From: Tannerella sp.
GTDB lineage: Bacteria; Bacteroidota; Bacteroidia; Bacteroidales; Tannerellaceae
Length of the DNA stretch: 9,709 nt
Direction: 5' to 3'
Assembly: GCA_031277235.1 (NCBI GenBank)
Contig: JAITMT010000566.1
Span: 1 to 9,709, forward strand
The notes under the pieces are model-generated. The model was not told the origin of the DNA. It did not search any database and saw only the letters and a list, made by a program, of their open reading frames with translations. Made by a program: the position numbers and the translations under genes. Shown one piece after another: positions 8,150 through 9,709 of this stretch (position 1 is its first letter; the number at the start of each line of letters is the position of its first letter).

Positions 8150-8173
8150 CAGCGTGGGCTTGAGCCTGCGCTG
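8150..8173. repeat. Short GC-rich hairpin between the two toxin cassettes
   Basis: The arms 8150-8159 (CAGCGTGGGC) and 8164-8173 (GCCTGCGCTG) enclose the loop TTGA. Read as plus-strand RNA the stem has ten pairs, two of them G-U wobbles. Read as minus-strand RNA these two become C/A mismatches. The element is followed on the plus strand by AACGGTATTTTTATTG, a terminator-like T-rich run. It sits in the 97-bp gap 8087-8183 right after the stop of the broken immunity gene. Function is unknown; it could be a terminator for antisense transcription or a remnant repeat. Confidence 0.4.
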
Positions 8174-8183
8174 AACGGTATTT

Positions 8184-8807
8184 TTATTGAATACAGTCCA
8201 ATAGCGGATTGTTTTCACTCCACATCTCTATCGTATTTATCCGGTCAAGTGTGTCCAATTCCATAAAAGACTCTTTTTCATGGATGGAAAACCAGGAATA
8301 GAAACCTGTATTTTTCCTTAACAAATAGGCTAGACCAAAGTCTTCATCCCAATATCCTTCATTTCCACAAATATAAATGAATGGACTATCGAATTCAAAC
8401 AATAACGTATCCCGTTTTTCGTTGTTATACACTATTACAGCGCTCATACGGACATTATGCAAAAGTAGCCTGTTAAACATATCATTTCTCACAGATCGTT
8501 TCATTTCATTTTCAATCCCGGAGAAAACATTGCAGTCTGTTATTACAATATCAATAACTCCTTTATAATCCTAAAAATATTGATGTGTTCTCTCCTCATA
8601 TTTGTTTTTAAATGTAGGTCTATGGGCGGCATTCTTAAGGTACTCGAAAGTTATAGCGGCTTCAGACAAAGCATGGCTATCATAATTGTAATAAGATACA
8701 TAAATACTGTCAATCGTACTGTTCAGGCAGTTATCTGCTTTTTTATGATTCGTATTGCAGCATAAGCATACAAACAATATCAAAAAGAGGAAATTATACT
8801 TTTTCAT
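8184..8807 (-). pseudogene. Immunity-position lipoprotein gene interrupted by one in-frame TAG
   Basis: From ATG 8807 the frame reads MKKYNFLFLILFVCLCCN, a lipoprotein signal with the lipid Cys at residue 16 or 17. It runs 78 codons to TAG at 8573-8571 (after RTHQYF), then stays open in the same frame (DYKGVIDIVITDCNVFSGIE) for 128 more codons to the stop at 8184. Restored, it would be a 207-residue lipoprotein facing the periplasm or surface, with a Tyr/Trp/Asp-rich C-terminal half (FIYICGNEGYWDEDFGLAY). Simple ORF finding would split it into two false genes, one from an internal Met at 8504. It starts 8 nt after the stop of the metalloprotease tip gene, the usual immunity slot. The family is not recognised. 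A recent nonsense mutation, a sequencing error or suppressed/read-through TAG would all give this picture. An alternative ATG at 8834 overlaps the toxin gene and would bury the signal peptide, so I rejected it. Confidence 0.75.
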
Positions 8808-8815
8808 ATTCAACA

Positions 8816-9709
8816 TTATTTTATTATTTTCCATATTACCCGCTTCTGCCCATTACTTATGGGACTTGAAACTTTAATACGCCCCACATAGAAATGATCG
8901 GGACGGACATAATTGGGGGGATACTCACCGTTTGCCTGTGCTGTTCGAGCTTCCGTTCCCGTTATAACTCTTTCTTCATTTCTATTTCCATATTCCGCAG
9001 AATGATATTTACGGTAAACATCCCAATACTTGGGAGTACCTTGTAAGGATTCTAACTTATCTTTCCATCCGTTCTGTCTCATGTTAAATTCTTCCGGATC
9101 ATTAAAATAATCTACCGCATGCCCAAATTCGTGGTCTAACACTGTCGCTGGGGACATAGCCCATCCTCCCGGTGCTTTAACTGCTACACCTGGGAACCAT
9201 ACAACATCATTTGTTTTTCCTAAATCTAAATACGATGTTTCATCATCACCGTCTTTATTTGTACCTTCTCTTAAACCAATCATATATTTAGAATTGGTCG
9301 CTGCTTCTTTTAGACTTTCTCCTCCACCGTTTCCCACATTATAATTATAGGAAAGAATAAAATCTTGCACAAAGCGATTTTGAGGTGCATCTGCGGCGTT
9401 TTTCCCATTGAAAATCCAATTTTGCGTTTTTCCATTATTATCCTGATAATAAATTCTAATATCCATCCCCGTCGGATCCACCAAATTCACAGGATTATTC
9501 AAACAATACGCATACGGACTGATCCACGGATATTTCTCCGCCATCGGATCAATGGTCGTGAACTGTGTTCTGGCCGCATCATACCGTCGGGCGCCGTAGT
9601 CATAGAGATTCAAGCCGTCCTGATGCACAAACTCTTTGCCATTGTATTTGTAGGGTTGAAAGGCTTGATTACTGCTGCCCGGCATAATCATGCCAAACGG
9701 ATCATAATC
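8816..9709 (-). CDS. RHS protein C-terminus with zinc-metalloprotease toxin tip (5' end outside window)
   Basis: The frame is open through the right edge (DYDPFG precedes the first visible Met), so the N-terminal part lies beyond the window; 297 residues are visible. Residues 1-82 are RHS core (YKYNGKEFVHQDGLNLYDYG, then SPYAYCLNNPVNLVDPTGMD). Residues 83-297 are the tip. Its central motif is VLDHEFGHAVDYF, an HExxH zinc site with His193 and His197 as ligands and Glu194 as catalytic base. Downstream, EERVITGTEARTAQANGE offers Glu253 (or Glu244/245) as third ligand, an arrangement reminiscent of NleD-like M91 effector proteases. The predicted role is a proteolytic toxin delivered to or displayed against rival cells; the target is unknown. 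The next gene, 8 nt on, is a broken lipoprotein in the immunity slot. The family assignment beyond a generic zincin is tentative. Confidence 0.85.
   Translation of the reverse strand, partial: DYDPFGMIMPGSSNQAFQPYKYNGKEFVHQDGLNLYDYGARRYDAARTQFTTIDPMAEKYPWISPYAYCLNNPVNLVDPTGMDIRIYYQDNNGKTQNWIFNGKNAADAPQNRFVQDFILSYNYNVGNGGGESLKEAATNSKYMIGLREGTNKDGDDETSYLDLGKTNDVVWFPGVAVKAPGGWAMSPATVLDHEFGHAVDYFNDPEEFNMRQNGWKDKLESLQGTPKYWDVYRKYHSAEYGNRNEERVITGTEARTAQANGEYPPNYVRPDHFYVGRIKVSSPISNGQKRVIWKIIK
9461..9709 (-). repeat. Direct repeat of RHS core DNA, copy B
   Basis: This is the partner of 7658-7906, in the same orientation and 1803 bp away. It is cut by the window edge, so the true repeat may be longer: in copy A the RHS core continues about 120 bp further upstream. 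A crossover between the copies would join the upstream shell to the second tip and delete the metalloprotease tip together with its interrupted lipoprotein gene. Confidence 0.85.

Noticed and set aside
8571..8573. TAG as a programmed amino-acid codon (pyrrolysine or recoded amber)
   Set aside because: Nothing else in the window suggests recoding, and one isolated TAG is better explained by a nonsense mutation or sequencing error; suppression stays a minor possibility.
9683..9691. Met codons at 9691 and 9685 as the start of the metalloprotease RHS protein
   Set aside because: The frame continues upstream as DYDPFG to the window edge, matching the orphan core copy, so these Met codons are internal to the core.
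1..9709. CRISPR arrays, tRNA or rRNA genes, transposases
   Set aside because: No short regularly spaced repeats, tRNA-like cloverleaf or transposase motifs were seen on either strand.

Overview
The window looks like Bacteroidales (Bacteroidetes) chromosomal DNA. The evidence is a textbook Bacteroidetes promoter (TTTG, 20 bp, TAATTTTG), A/T-rich leaders without Shine-Dalgarno sites, a Cys-lipidated polysaccharide-degrading enzyme and Bacteroidetes-style RHS/YD-repeat proteins. Every supported gene is on the minus strand, so transcription runs from high to low coordinates. Genus and species cannot be told from the sequence.

Layout in transcription order. (1) 9709-8816: the 3' end of an RHS protein, open at the window edge, with an RHS core ending in DPTGMD followed by a tip carrying the zinc-protease motif HEFGH. 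(2) 8807-8184: a lipoprotein gene in the immunity position, split by one in-frame TAG at 8571-8573. (3) 8086-6977: a second, short RHS core with an unrelated C-terminal tip; its core DNA is a direct repeat (about 86% identity by hand over 249 bp, no gaps) of the core in (1). (4) 6966-6553 and 6528-6052: two adjacent paralogous small proteins of DUF4279 type, the probable immunity proteins for tip (3). (5) 6030-2944: a 1028-residue secreted RHS 'wrapper' protein that ends just after its YD repeat and has no RHS core and no tip. (6) 2943-2614: a gap with an imperfect inverted repeat, a 44-codon remnant resembling the end of a secreted protein, and the promoter of the next gene. (7) 2613-1: a lipoprotein glycosidase-like gene running off the left edge, unrelated to the RHS locus.

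Interpretation: positions 2758-9709 are an RHS polymorphic-toxin locus in which core-plus-tip-plus-immunity cassettes are stacked. The second cassette lacks the N-terminal shell and an evident promoter, so it looks like a displaced or silent tip that could be exchanged by recombination through the shared core. The two points most worth a second look are the metalloprotease tip whose only visible immunity candidate is interrupted by a single stop codon, and the inverted order of the locus, with the tip cassettes lying upstream of a tipless wrapper gene. The glycosidase gene has its own promoter and appears more GC-rich than the immunity genes, which fits a core-genome neighbour beside a variable region.
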